From: Larix sibirica
Lineage: Eukaryota; Streptophyta; Pinopsida; Pinales; Pinaceae
Length of the DNA stretch: 21,554 nt
Reading direction: 5' to 3'
Assembly (NCBI GenBank): GCA_004151065.3
Contig: NWUY0300100934.1
Location: forward strand, 1-21,554
This document shows, piece by piece, positions 9,421-19,605 of this stretch; the first letter of the stretch is position 1, and every line of letters begins with the position of its first letter. A model generated the notes under the pieces. The model worked only from the letters and a program-made list of their open reading frames with translations. It was not told where the DNA came from and searched no databases. The translations under genes were made by a program, and so were the position numbers.

Positions 9421-9990
9421 TATGAGGCCATCCATCAACTCACAAGCAAATTTGTTTTTGGAATATTCCACCAAGAGGTGGGATTTCCAATTAGCTGAAA
9501 TCTCCATCAAAGAGCATGCGATTGGTTTCCTAGAGAGTGCATCAACAACAACATTCTTCTTCCCCTTCACATATTCTATATCAAAGTCACAGGCATGTAT
9601 CCTACTGACCCACTTCTGTTGTCTTTCGTTCAAGTCCTTCTGCTCCAAGAAGTACCTCAAACTATTGTGGTATGTCCTTACCATAAATCTGCTTCCCACT
9701 AAATATTGTATAATTTTTTCCAAGGCATACATGATGGAGATCATCTCTTTGTCATAAATGGAGTAGAGCCTCTCCAAATCTTTGAGCTTCCTACTCTCAA
9801 AGGCTATCGGGTGTCTATTATGCATCAAAACTACCCCAATACCAATGCCTGAAGCATCACATTCCCACACAAAGGGATGGATGAAGTCTGGCAGTGCTAA
9901 CACCGAGCAAGTGCTCATCACCTCCTTGAGCCTATCAAATTCCCTCTAGCAATCCTCTGTCCATCTGAAATCCCCCTTCTTTGTAACATT
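9421..9990 (-). pseudogene. RNase H domain of the Ty3/gypsy pol, nearly open
   Basis: Codons from 9921 down to 9418 are uninterrupted for 167 residues. They include FVWECDASGIGIGVVL with the first catalytic Asp, then ESRKLKDLERLYSIYDKEM with the Glu-containing helix, then VRTYHNSLRYF where the usual Asp of RTDHNSL is Tyr, and finally VVDALSRKP with the last Asp. The domain removes the RNA strand during reverse transcription. It continues in the same frame from the RT thumb/connection region (FDRLKEVMSTC), with an in-frame stop near 9950. It is the longest intact piece of pol in the element. Confidence 0.85.
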
Positions 9991-10860
9991 AGTGAGGGTT
10001 GCACCCAACTATGAAAACCCCTTCACAAACCATATGTAGTATGTGCATAGTCCAAAGAATCCCCGCAACTCCGTGAGGGACTTTGGAGTGGGCCAATCCA
10101 AAATAGCCTGGATATTCTCCTAGTGAACCTGTACACCCTGTGCACTGATCACGTGGCCCAAGTATAGGATCTTTGTGAGGCCAAACTCACATTGGAGGCC
10201 TTGGCATACACAAACTACTCCTCCATAATGCTCAGAATATAATCAAGGTGTTTCATGTGTTCCTCCCATGTCCGACTGTATATGAAGAGATCTTCGAATA
10301 ACACCACCAAAAACTTCCTCAACTGCTTCTATAAAATATGAATCATACATGATTGGAAATTGGTTGGTGCATTCATCATCCCAAATGGCATGACCAAGAA
10401 CTCATAATGCCCATAGTGGGATCTGAAAGTTATCTTATGCACATCTTGCTCACGGACCCTGATCTGATGGTAGCTCGACTTGAGATCAATTTTTGAAAAG
10501 CATACTACTCTGTGCAACTTGTCTAATAGCTCGTCGATCTGAGGAATGGTATACATGTTCTTAATGGTCTTCTTGTTCAATGCCCTGTAATAGATGCACA
10601 TCATTATCATCCCATCATTCATTTTGACCAATACAACCGAATATGCAAATGGACTAGAGTTGGGTTTGATATGTCCCATGGTGAGCAACTCCTTGTTTCT
10701 CGATCTCGTCTTTGAATTTCTTTGGATGTCTATAGGGGGTGGTGATCACTGACTTAACCCCCTCCTCCAACTCTATGGTGCCCTCAAAGCCCCTATTTGG
10801 CGGTCTCCCTGGGGGAATCTCTCCATAGACCCTATCATGCTTCCCCAATAAATCTTGTAT
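9991..10860 (-). pseudogene. Reverse transcriptase of the Ty3/gypsy pol, degenerate
   Basis: The N-terminal part (VYGEIPPGRPPNRGFEGTIE) lies at about 10770-10835. After a frameshift near 10685 comes MGHIKPNSSPFAYSVVLVK, then YYRALNKKTIKN, then FSKIDLKSSYHQIRV with the first catalytic Asp, and MPFGMMNAPTNFQSCM. The box that should read FDD is FED at 10290-10298, so a catalytic Asp is replaced. SRTWEEHMKHLDYILSIMEE follows, then a single-base deletion near 10194, and then the connection region ILDWPTPKSLTELRGFFGLC near 10080. Stops occur at about 10330, 10210 and 10130. RT copies the element RNA into DNA; this copy cannot. Confidence 0.88.
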
Positions 10861-11400
10861 GTATACATGGTATTGTTGGTTGTCATGAGAAGTCTTATGA
10901 GTCATGATCAAGCATTCAACTTCATACACTACATCACCATATCTGAATAATGCCTCCATCTGCTTGACTAAGACAACCCTTGGGGCCTCATTATACATGC
11001 CCCTAAGAACTACCCTTGTACCATGAGGTGCATTGAACCCCATCTCCAACGTTCGGTAGTTCATCGATATGGTCCCTAAAGAATTGAGCCACTAAATTCC
11101 CAAAACCACATTGGTCTCTACCAATTCAACCACATAGAAATCATATGTCGAACTATAGTTACCCATTGTCACTATCAACTATGGGACCCTCAATAAACAA
11201 GGCATCACTCACCCACCGACTACCTCCATACCAAATCCCTCGAATTGATCTACAGGGGTGCCTCTCCTGGCCACCAGGGTAAAATATATGAAGTTGTGGG
11301 TTTCCCCACCATCTATCAGGATTATGACTCGTTGTCCCCGTATAACACCCCTGACTCGAAAAGTGTTGAACTTGGGGGTGGTCGATAAGGTATCAATGGT
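10861..11400 (-). pseudogene. Aspartic protease of the Ty3/gypsy pol, degenerate
   Basis: The frame gives FRVRGVIRGQRVIILIDGG, with the active-site DGG at 11305-11313. Next come ETHNFI, where the family usually has ATHNFI, and LVARRGTPVDQFEGFGMEVV. Past a stop near 11208 the sequence resumes with YDFYVVELVETNVVLGI and then GMYNEAPRVVLVKQMEALF, the linker before RT. Retropepsin-type enzymes cut Gag-Pol into mature proteins. Several stops and frameshifts break it. Confidence 0.78.
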
Positions 11401-12934
11401 CCCAGTATGTAGTTGTATATGTGGTGGATGGACCTGTGGCCATTGTACTCATGGTTGATCCTGTGTCCCACTGTCATGCACGTCATCCTGCACCTTCTCA
11501 TCCACATCATCATCCTCCTCATCATTGTCTAACACCACCTCTATATAGTGAACCTTGCCTTTACCCATGCATCTATGACTTGGATCCCAAGGTTCTCAAC
11601 AATTGAAACATAGTTTCTTCCTTCTTAACTCATTTTGGGTCTCTTTGTCCATCTTGTTCTTACTGACTCCTCGCTTTTAGGAGGGCTTCTTGTCCTTTCC
11701 TTTCTAAGGGATGAAAGGTTTATACTAGAACCTGTTCTTAGGAGCAGCACCCTCTATGCCTCGCACTCGAGTAATAGCATCATGTAGTGTCATGGCCTTG
11801 AAGGATTTAACCCAACTACGCATAGGTTCAGATAATCCCTCTGTGAACACCATAATAAGGCAGGTATCTGAAATATATGTCGCCATAACTGCCAATCTCT
11901 GGAACTCTATGATGTATGCCTCCATCGTACCTGACTATCTGACCTGTGCCATCTTCGTGAAGTGTAACTATGGAACCTTCCTACCATATCGGTCCATCAA
12001 CCCCTGGGTAAAGTCCATGTAAGATGCAATGCTAGTGTGTCCCAACGTGACCAAACCATGGTACCACCACTCATGTGCTTCCCCCTCAAAATGCAAGGTG
12101 GCACGTTTGATGGCCTCTGCCTCCTTCATGGGATTGAGCTGGAATTATGTATCCAAATTTTGGACCCGTGCTCTCATTGTACATTTGTTGGACCCATTGA
12201 AGGATGGAATAGTTAGCTTTCCAACCTTCCACTGTAGATCAAAATTTGGTTGTCCCTATTGAAGTCCAGGGGCCTGTTCCTATACTTGATGTTGCAGAAC
12301 TCCTGAAAGGTCATTGCGGAATGAAACTCATCACCCAAGTCCTGATACTCTGGCAAGTAGTCTATAAATATGTCACCTAGCACTAGTTTCCCTAATTGGC
12401 AAACTAGTTGCCCATCTGTGAACTAAGGAAAGAGGGGTCTGGGTATCACTGCACTAGATGCTCGTGTGTTTGTTTGAATGGGAATATTGGTATTTCTTCC
12501 ATCGTCATGGTTCCCATTTCACCCATTGATGCCCCTGGTATCATTGTTATTTCCTTCATGATGTTGTTCTCAATTGCTCATGAGTAGCTGAGTCACAAGG
12601 TCAATTAATTGTTTCTACCCTCTTGTCATGTGTTGAGTTAGGATGTCAACTAATTGTTGTTGTCCTCTATCCAAATCATTTAGGATGTTCAAGGTACTGC
12701 CCCCTATGGTCTCTTCTCTGTTCGAATCTCTACTTGAGTCATTTCTATTGCCCTCGAATGGATCAGATCTATCACCCATCTCGTCTTCTCCCTTTGATGA
12801 GAACTGCCCCTCTTCTTCTTCAAATAACTCCTCTTCCTCTTACTCGACCTGTCCTTCTCTGAATTATGATAGAAAAATTCATCTAGGCTCTCCCCTCCAC
12901 CTTCTTCTATAAGTAATTGGTTAGTTACACTCAA
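11401..12934 (-). pseudogene. gag of the Ty3/gypsy element, degenerate
   Basis: The first ATG after the primer site is at 12932-12934 (MSVTNQLLIEEGGGES). A poorly conserved acidic N-terminal region follows, with frame changes. The capsid-like domain begins near 12235 with KLTIPSFNGSNK and continues with EAIKRATLHFEGEAHEWWYH. It ends with MEAYIIEFQRLAVMATYIS and VFTEGLSEPMRSWVKSFKA at 11790-11925. A zinc-knuckle-like CFNC, stop, EPWDPSHRCMGKGKVHYIEV follows at about 11550-11620, and then an acidic linker (DNDEEDDDVDEK). Gag forms the particle in which reverse transcription takes place. Stops and frameshifts are scattered throughout. Confidence 0.78.
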
Positions 12935-12977
12935 TATTCATAAAAACGCATGCCCATCATAGGCTGGCAGAATCTTT

Positions 12978-12990
12978 GGCTTTGATACCA
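12978..12990 (-). other. Primer binding site for initiator methionine tRNA
   Basis: The minus strand reads TGGTATCAAAGCC one base after the 5' LTR end. It is complementary to the 3' end of plant initiator tRNA-Met (consensus TGGTATCAGAGCC) with one change, and is the usual first-strand primer site of plant gypsy elements. Confidence 0.88.
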
Positions 12991-12991
12991 C

Positions 12992-14604
12992 TATAAAGTC
13001 CCCGAGTCAAAAATTTAACAACCTACTATTAGCTAAGTACTACTTTAGAACATTTTAACAAACTATCGTAGAATGTAAGTAAGATCCAAGTTGATTGTCA
13101 TGCTATGATTGGAGATCTTTGATGAGCTCTTTTGACAAACTCTTAGTGTATTATGTTGTTGTATTTTACCGTAGATAATTTCTAACTTGAAGTTTTCGTC
13201 AAACACTTTGGTTATTCACTACTGTAGGTGTACTATGAAGTTTGAGCTTTGTAGATCTAATTTCTAGTGACTTACATTGAACTTTTCATATGGCAAGTAT
13301 GGTAGACATCATTCATAATATGTGAATATACTAAATAATATTTGAATAGTGAAACTACATATATTATCAAACTTAAAGAGAGAATTTTCATATCTGAAAA
13401 TATATTTATTCAATTCAGTTTACATGCCTGCAATGTTCCTTTAACGCTTTGGTGTAAGAGCCACCTCAACACAAGGTAGATGTTGGTCCCCCTCTTTCTG
13501 TAGCTAATGTCTTAGATAGAGATATTAGCAGCAAGGCATGGACCTTCCTCCCTCCTTAGACTATGATTCAACTCCCACAATTCTGTAGCAATAATATGGT
13601 GTTAAATCAACCCCCTTTTGTTGACTTTATAGCAACAGAACAGACCCATGATTTTGGTAGTTTCCTGTAGCCGAATGAAGAGCAACTCAACTCCAAGAAT
13701 GGAATCAATATGATGCCCACATAAGATAAAACTCAACCACAACAAGATAAGTGATTCCCATAATGAGTTCGGCCTCAGTTGTACATTGCACTTTCCCCCT
13801 TAACTATCCACAATACTAACGGCTAGATGTGATGGTGCACCCTCCTGTAGATGCACAGTCCACAATGAAGTATACTCTACACTGGATAGTGAAGCAAATT
13901 GCCCCCTTTTCTCCTCTACTAAACAAACTCGACCCCTACAGGAGATAAGGCAACTTTCCCTTCTAAAATCGCCCTTCAACAATGACTAACCCAAACTTCA
14001 TTAAAACTACAAATATGAAGATGTAAAGTAATCAAAATCCATGGCCCTGCAGATTTGAGATGAACACTTGATAATAAGTGATGGCAATGAAGAACACTTG
14101 AGAAATATGAGTGATTTCTCATTCCAATAGCTAGGGCGGGTTTGTCTCACCACCGAAACTATTCTCCTCTCCCTTAGGGTTTCATCCAAGAGAAAGCCAA
14201 GCTCAAAAGCTCTCAAGTTTTGAAAATGCAAAATGACAAGAATGAATGAGAATGAGCTCTCATGTCCCTTTTATATTTTCTTATCTCCCCCTTTGTGAGT
14301 TTTCGACTTCCCTTGACCGTTTCTGACTTTTAAATATTATAAAGTGACTTTAGTGAGCAAATGGCCCTTTTTGTCTTTTAATTTCATTTTGGCACCCTTT
14401 ACACTTTTTCCGACACCTTTTTAATATAAAGTGACTTTTAAAAAGTCACTTTATGAATTAATAATTAATGTCACTTATAAAGTAGTTTAAGCCTAGGTGA
14501 CATTAAATGATTAATTAATTCCCTGCTTCACCGACTATAGCATACGGGAACTGAATAGGCTAATAAGTCATCCCCATGGTGGTCATCCGAAAAGGGACAT
14601 GACA
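12992..14604 (-). repeat. 5' LTR of the Ty3/gypsy element
   Basis: This 1,613 base copy pairs with 6423-8053. On the minus strand it begins TGTCATGTCCC and ends GACTTTATA, followed by one base and the primer binding site, which makes it the 5' LTR. It contains the U3 inverted-repeat cluster, a TATA box at 14269-14275 and an open frame at 14007-14231 that matches the one in the other LTR. Confidence 0.92.
14269..14275 (-). promoter_or_regulatory. TATA box in the 5' LTR
   Basis: The minus strand reads AATATAAAAGGGAC, about 330 bases into the LTR. Transcription would start near 14240, marking the U3/R border. The equivalent site in the 3' LTR is TACAAAA. Confidence 0.5.
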
Positions 14605-14609
14605 ATGTC
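14605..14609. other. Target-site duplication, right copy
   Basis: ATGTC follows the outer end of the 5' LTR and pairs with GTGTC at 6418-6422. Confidence 0.6.
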
Positions 14610-14663
14610 CTTGTACAGGTGTTAAATTTAATTTCATTTTTTTTACTTGAAATAAAGGAAGTA

Positions 14664-14674
14664 CAATTTTTTGT
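14664..14674. repeat. Candidate terminal inverted repeat, 3' end of the pogo-like element
   Basis: CAATTTTTTGT directly follows TA and is an exact inverted match to 17493-17503. Including the flank, GTACAATTTTTTGT matches over 14 bases. Confidence 0.5.
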
Positions 14675-14880
14675 TCTAAAAAAAAAAGTGCTCTCTTGTG
14701 ATATTGATGTGTGCATGGATCTTAACATCCCCCGAATAAAATGCCTTGAATTATAGAGAAAATTGACTGCATATATTCAACTCCATAGATTGGATTCAAT
14801 ATAGGACAAGAGGAACAACCACAAAATGCCTCTATAACAAAATCCACATTGCATGTGGTTAGGCTAAGCATTTGATATCT

Positions 14881-17467
14881 CTATTGTCGAGGAGGTTCAG
14901 TGTCTGCATTGCCTAAACTTGTTGATTTACTTACATTTGCTTCAGCCAAGTAGGTTGACCTACCTAAGACTGCTTGACCAAAAGGATTTGAGGTGTCTGT
15001 ACTTGCTTGAGGCTAGTTTGTTTCTTACAGGCAAGGAGGAATTGAAAAACCCTAGGTTTGACTTGTGCTCAATACCCATGGATTAATTGGAGGTGTTGGA
15101 ATAGCCTCTATCGGATAGGCCCTTGATATAGTAGGAATAAGGGGAGGAGATTGAGCAGATAGATGATATTATGGGATTTGGATGTTTATAAAGCATTGGA
15201 ATAATCGTGGATTGTCTATAAGTGGATCTCATGAGTTGGACACCATCCTCCCATACTCGGTTGCGTTTGCAATTTTGTCCACCTCCTTCGTCCTCCCTCC
15301 ATGATTTTGAAGACTATGTGCCTTTCCTTGTCCCCTTTCTTGCCTTGCCACTTGTTTTTGGTGCTCTTTTTCTTGCATCTCTATCTCTCTTTGAATCCTT
15401 TTGTGCATTCAATGTTCTCCTACAACAATCCTCTCTGACTTCTTCTCCTTTGTCTAGTCCTTCTTCTTTTGTTTTATTTCCTACATATCCCTTTTCTTTT
15501 GTTCAGCCTTAACCAATAATTTGATGTAATCCTCTAAAGTAAGAAAATGTGAGCTCATGCCTAATAGAAGATAATATGGTGTTCCTGTTGATCGATGTGC
15601 TTGCATTCTCTCCATTGAAAGCTTTAGGAGTTGACCGTGTACTAGTGTGGTACCTTGTTGAATATGAGGATCATCTGGGATCAGTGCTTCATTAGCTTTA
15701 TCTTCTCCATCTAGTTCTTTAATAACTACAGTGTGTTCTTTTATGCCCCCATCATTCACATAATAATGGACATGTTCATTGTTCAGGACTATTTCCTAGG
15801 AATGCATACTAAGGATTTCGTCATTGGTGTCAATGAGAATATTTATGTTCATATTCATCATGGCTTCTACCAACCACTCAGATGGTGCAACTAGGCTTGG
15901 TATTTTTAATTGTTCCTCATTGATTCCTGCTACTTAACCACCTACAACCACATTCAAATCAGCAGGGTCATTCGAAATATGCTCTGCATGATCTGTATGT
16001 GTTTCGTGTGACTCGACAAATTCCATGTTGTGTTCATCTAGTTCATGATCATATTGAGTTGCACTGACATGGTCACCATTGTCACCCAATGGCACACTAT
16101 GTCCTTGAGACAGGGATAACATGTTGTCTACAACATCTACATCTTCTTGGCCATGTAAATCAAAGGCTTGGCTACAACAAATGTCATGGAGAAGAGCATC
16201 ATAGTTCAGTGGCTAGATTCCACTCCGCTTAAATCCAACCTTGATATTCGAGGGGGTGAGAGCCTTTTTAAAAATTTTACTAGCAATTCAACTAGTTCAA
16301 ACCAATTTACCTCAATCCATGGGTTCTTGGCCATCCATGTTTCTCTCTGAGACATTAAGTAACTCTTCAAAGGCCTAAACACACTCACATCGAGAGGTTG
16401 CAACTTGTGTGTAGTATGCATAGGTAAAGTCAACAAGTCAATGCCCAGTATGTTTTCCTCCTCGATGGTTTGTATAGCTATCTAGTTTCCATGACCATCA
16501 TAAATAATCAAGTGCCTATTTTAAGGTGAGACACCACTAGCTACATATGCAACAAAGTGAAAAAGCCAATTCAAAAACAACTCTTTAGTCATACATGCAT
16601 GGGGATATCCAACCATGCATGCTCTTGGTTCACAATTTTGGATATAGTTTTTTCAATTGAGTCTTTACTTGAACAAATAAAACCTAGCTATTGATGCATC
16701 GATTGCATTTACACAACACATAATAGTTATCCACTCCGTACTCTTAGGAATTTTTTTTGGTACATTCATGCTCCCTCTCTTGGCAATTATCCACATGCCA
16801 CAATTCCTCCTTGCTTGTAAACCTATTTCATCGCAGTTCCATATATAGTCTGGACTATAGGCTTGTTTCTCATAAACAATGGATAATGTGTCATAAAACT
16901 TGGACACAACTGCAGCGTGTATATTTATAGCCCTATCCTTATCAAGGCCTTTTGTTGTTTGTAACACAAGTTATGGATGCCTTTTTAAAAACCCTGACCA
17001 CCATGATTTCCCAGGAAACCCATATCTGAATGGATTTGGCCTATCTTGGCAGATTTGAGAAACAATGGATTTCAGTTGTATTAATTCCATCTCATGGCCC
17101 AATTCATCCATCTTCGTGCACCAAACAACCACTTTTCTTTTGTGGTTGCAATCCCATGTTTTTTGGTAGCTTATCTAACAAAATACCCATTGAATTCTAC
17201 ATCATCAACTGTAGTCAGCATATCATGTTTTTTCCATACTCTTATGGCACTGATATTCTTGCTTGCACTTGCACCTTGCAACGTGGTTGACTATGGAACA
17301 TCACCATCAGTCTATGTCTCGTTATGCTCTTCACCATCCTTGGTAGGATTGTTGTTAGCAACAACATGGGGTATGTCTTTATTTGATGAAGTGCATTGTA
17401 GTCGTGCACCCCTAGTAACTCGTCTCCTTGACCTCCTTGTATGAGCAATGTGATTGACTCTTGGCAT
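14881..17467 (-). pseudogene. pogo-like DDD transposase with long C-terminal tail, degenerate
   Basis: The start is the ATG at 17465-17467 (MPRVNHIAHTRRSRRRVTRG, strongly basic). The N-terminal region ends in a possible helix-turn-helix (KKHGIATTKEKWLFGARRW). A frameshift near 17115 leads into a CENP-B-type helix-turn-helix (NPFRYGFPGKSWWSGFLKRH, about 16985-17045), then YIWNCDEIGLQARR with the first Asp, AKRGSMNVPKKIPKSTEWIT, LIIYDGHGN with the second Asp, and HTTHKLQPLDVSVFRPLKS with the third. A second frameshift near 16248 leads to NIKVGFKRSGI, a stop where Trp is expected, then PLN, the usual end of the DDE_1 domain. The tail then stays in one frame to a stop at 14881-14883: acidic 15930-16200, TPYYLLLGMSSHFLTLEDYI near 15560, a Lys/Glu/Gln-rich segment 15270-15510 and a Pro/Ser/Thr-rich end. 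About 15 in-frame stops mean it is inactive. Confidence 0.8.
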
Positions 17468-17492
17468 GACTACAAAAACCTAGATAGTATTG

Positions 17493-17503
17493 ACAAAAAA
17501 TTG
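17493..17503. repeat. Candidate terminal inverted repeat, 5' end of the pogo-like element
   Basis: ACAAAAAATTG is followed by TA and is the exact inverted match of 14664-14674. It lies 25 bases upstream of the transposase ATG. Confidence 0.5.
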
Positions 17504-17544
17504 TACACATGCAATATCTATTTCTATGTCATTGCATAAATTAT

Positions 17545-17731
17545 CACAGTGTTCTTGTATCTTCATTATTTGCATGAAACTTTTGCAATTTAAGTTTCTA
17601 TTTGTACATAAAGTAAATTGTGTAACCCTACTTATATTTCCATAGTGTTCTTGTATCTTCATTATTTGCATGAAGCTATTGCAATCTAAGTTTTTGTTTG
17701 TGCACAATGTAAATTTTGTAACCCTACTTGA
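17545..17731. repeat. 96 bp tandem duplication
   Basis: CACAGTGTTCTTGTATCTTC at 17545 recurs as CATAGTGTTCTTGTATCTTC at 17641, exactly 96 bases on. The likeness continues through TGTAACCCTACTT at the end of each copy, with roughly ten differences per 91 bases. A minus-strand open frame (17480-17707) runs through both copies only because the unit is a multiple of three. It lies just outside the pogo-like element. Confidence 0.85.
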
Positions 17732-19605
17732 ATGATGCGAATTCGGATTTTCAAGTTGTATGATCTTATAGTTAAATTTAGAAATGAGAATGTTCTATGG
17801 TTATATATGTGAATGATGTGTTTACATGTGGTTTGCTTGTTAGCTCATAAACAAAGAAATGAATTTGTCAATGTAGGTTGCATGTGTTTGCATATATATT
17901 CTAACCTATTTTCATATATACTCTAGCATGAATTAATAGTAAAATATTATAACATGAATTGATAGTAATGTAGATTATATAAGAAACTGTTAATACCTTA
18001 TCTTAAAACACTCTGATGGACAACTGATAGTGCTTATAAATAATTTGAAATTATGTTTTCTGTTGACATTGTTGCTAATTAGTTTGAAATTATGGAATGT
18101 AAATATGGTAAAATGTGGAATAATTGATGCTTTTTATAGATTGATTTTGTTGGATTTGATTGGTGGATGGCAATGGCATGGATCAAAAACTTGAATTTGT
18201 GAATGAGTGTGTAGCATTGATTTGAGTATGATTCAATGGTTAGGAAACTATCTTAGTTGATCCTCGTGTTTCTAATCAATTTAATGCTTGATTTGATCAA
18301 GTTAATGGGTTGGGTGTAATTTATTGCATTGGGTGGGTTGAGTAGTTGAATATACATGTGGGGGAAGCTTACATCCACAACCCTTTAAACTGTGCAGTTG
18401 AGGATGTGTGCTAGGATGAGTTGAGTTGTTGGTTGTTTTCGTCTTCTCGATAGATCATTTGTTGTAGTTGGGCCTGAAGTTATAGAGGATATGTTCTTGT
18501 AGATTGGATTATGTGGGATGTTTTAAGGTTTGATATGATCTCTAGGTCAGAACATAATTAGCTATGGAAGGGACAAGATGGTTTGTAAGGTAGATATGTC
18601 AGTTATCTACAGTTGGAATTAAAAAGGCTTTTTATGGACAGTCATGGGCCCATTCAACATATGGGAATTTTTTGAACCTATTATGGATTATGAACCTATA
18701 TTTAACTAAATTAATTTGCTCATTTACTTGTGTTTATGCTTGTCATCTATTGGGTGGTTTATGGGATAAGTTATATGACCACTACTAGTTCCTACTCCAC
18801 TATTGGCCTCCCTACCCTAATAAGCATGGAATTATGTTTGCTTCGTGTTTTTTAGATTATAAAAACAAATTTAAAAGCATAGAATTTATATTGTTTTCTA
18901 AATGATAACAATTTGGAACGCCTTGTTGAATCGATGAAAGAGCAACAATTATATTGCCCCCACTAGGGTTCAAGTCTCTCTAATGACATACTTGTGCTTG
19001 TGTTAGCAAAACATTGTTAGGCTTAGACGCAAGTCTTCGTCAACTTTAATGGAATAGATACTCCACTAGCAACTTCTTAGTTGAAGGAAGCTTGAGTAGT
19101 TAAACGTTGCAAGTCGAATTTGCCTCATTAAATATATTCTCATATTAAGAAGGTCCATGCCTGTTGCATTGGGATACAAGAAGCATCTATAAAAAAAATG
19201 ACTTTATTTGAAATTATTTTTTGTTAACAAAAACAGTTACTTTTATATTAATATGAAAACGATAGGATGCGGCCCGACTGGTAATCCTAAATACAATAAT
19301 TCTGATATAGATTTTTACACACAACTTTACAAGTTCAAATCTGGGAATGACTATCCAAACTGCAACAAGAATAGTTCCTTTAAACTGTATATATGTCCTT
19401 CTAAAATATACTCTAAAACATTTCCCACAAAGGAAAATACATTTGTGTTACATATCAAAAAGCAAAATGATTTACTCCTAACATCTCAAGATCTTCGGTC
19501 CTTTCTTCCCCTGAAATGTTGAATTTTTCCAGTTGATAAATTTTTACATGAATTTCCTACTTTATGTCTTCCATAGGGGCACCACCCGATTCCTTGGTTG
19601 ACATT
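17732..19605. other. Gene-free AT-rich stretch
   Basis: No coding signal or transposon protein was found on either strand. CATGAATTRATAGTAA occurs twice, 26 bases apart, at about 17929 and 17955. A tRNA B-box-like GGTTCAAGTC lies at 18967-18976. The plus-strand open frame at 19208-19522 has no ATG at its start, a biased Lys/Asn/Ser composition and no family resemblance, so it is not called. Confidence 0.5.

Larger units (their letters stand above)
6423..14604 (-). mobile_element. Ty3/gypsy LTR retrotransposon, complete but degenerate, on the minus strand
   Basis: Two long direct repeats of about 1.6 kb bound a 4.9 kb interior. The interior holds, in minus-strand order, a primer binding site, gag, protease, reverse transcriptase, RNase H, integrase, a chromodomain-like tail and a polypurine tract. 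RT before integrase marks the Ty3/gypsy group. With LTR ends taken as TGTCAYGTCCC...CTTTATA, the flanks are GTGTC (6418-6422) and ATGTC (14605-14609), a 5 bp target duplication with one change. LTR divergence, many stops and frameshifts, and changed catalytic residues show an old, inactive copy. Limits could shift by one or two bases because the LTRs do not end in the usual CA. Confidence 0.93.
14664..17503 (-). mobile_element. pogo/Tigger-type (Tc1/mariner superfamily) DNA transposon, apparently full length
   Basis: A degenerate pogo-family transposase fills most of this 2,840 base interval. The outermost bases form an inverted repeat: CAATTTTTTGT at 14664-14674 and its complement at 17493-17503, each flanked by TA (14662-14663 and 17504-17505). 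Pogo-family elements duplicate TA and their ends begin with CA, so both features agree. The transposase would start 36 bases from one end and stop 217 bases from the other. The inverted repeat is short (11 bp inside, 14 bp with flanks), so exact ends are less certain than the identity. The Ty3/gypsy element lies only about 55 bases to the left. Confidence 0.7.

Noticed and set aside
8367-12934. Frame changes between gag, protease, RT and integrase as possible programmed frameshifts
   Set aside because: There are too many, at different places and with in-frame stops nearby; decay explains them better than regulation.
18967-18976. tRNA gene suggested by a T-loop-like GGTTCAAGTC
   Set aside because: No acceptor stem, anticodon arm or paired T-stem can be built around it.
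19208-19522. Plus-strand open frame of 104 residues
   Set aside because: Begins at a non-ATG codon, is Lys/Asn/Ser rich as expected in AT-rich DNA, and shows no motif.
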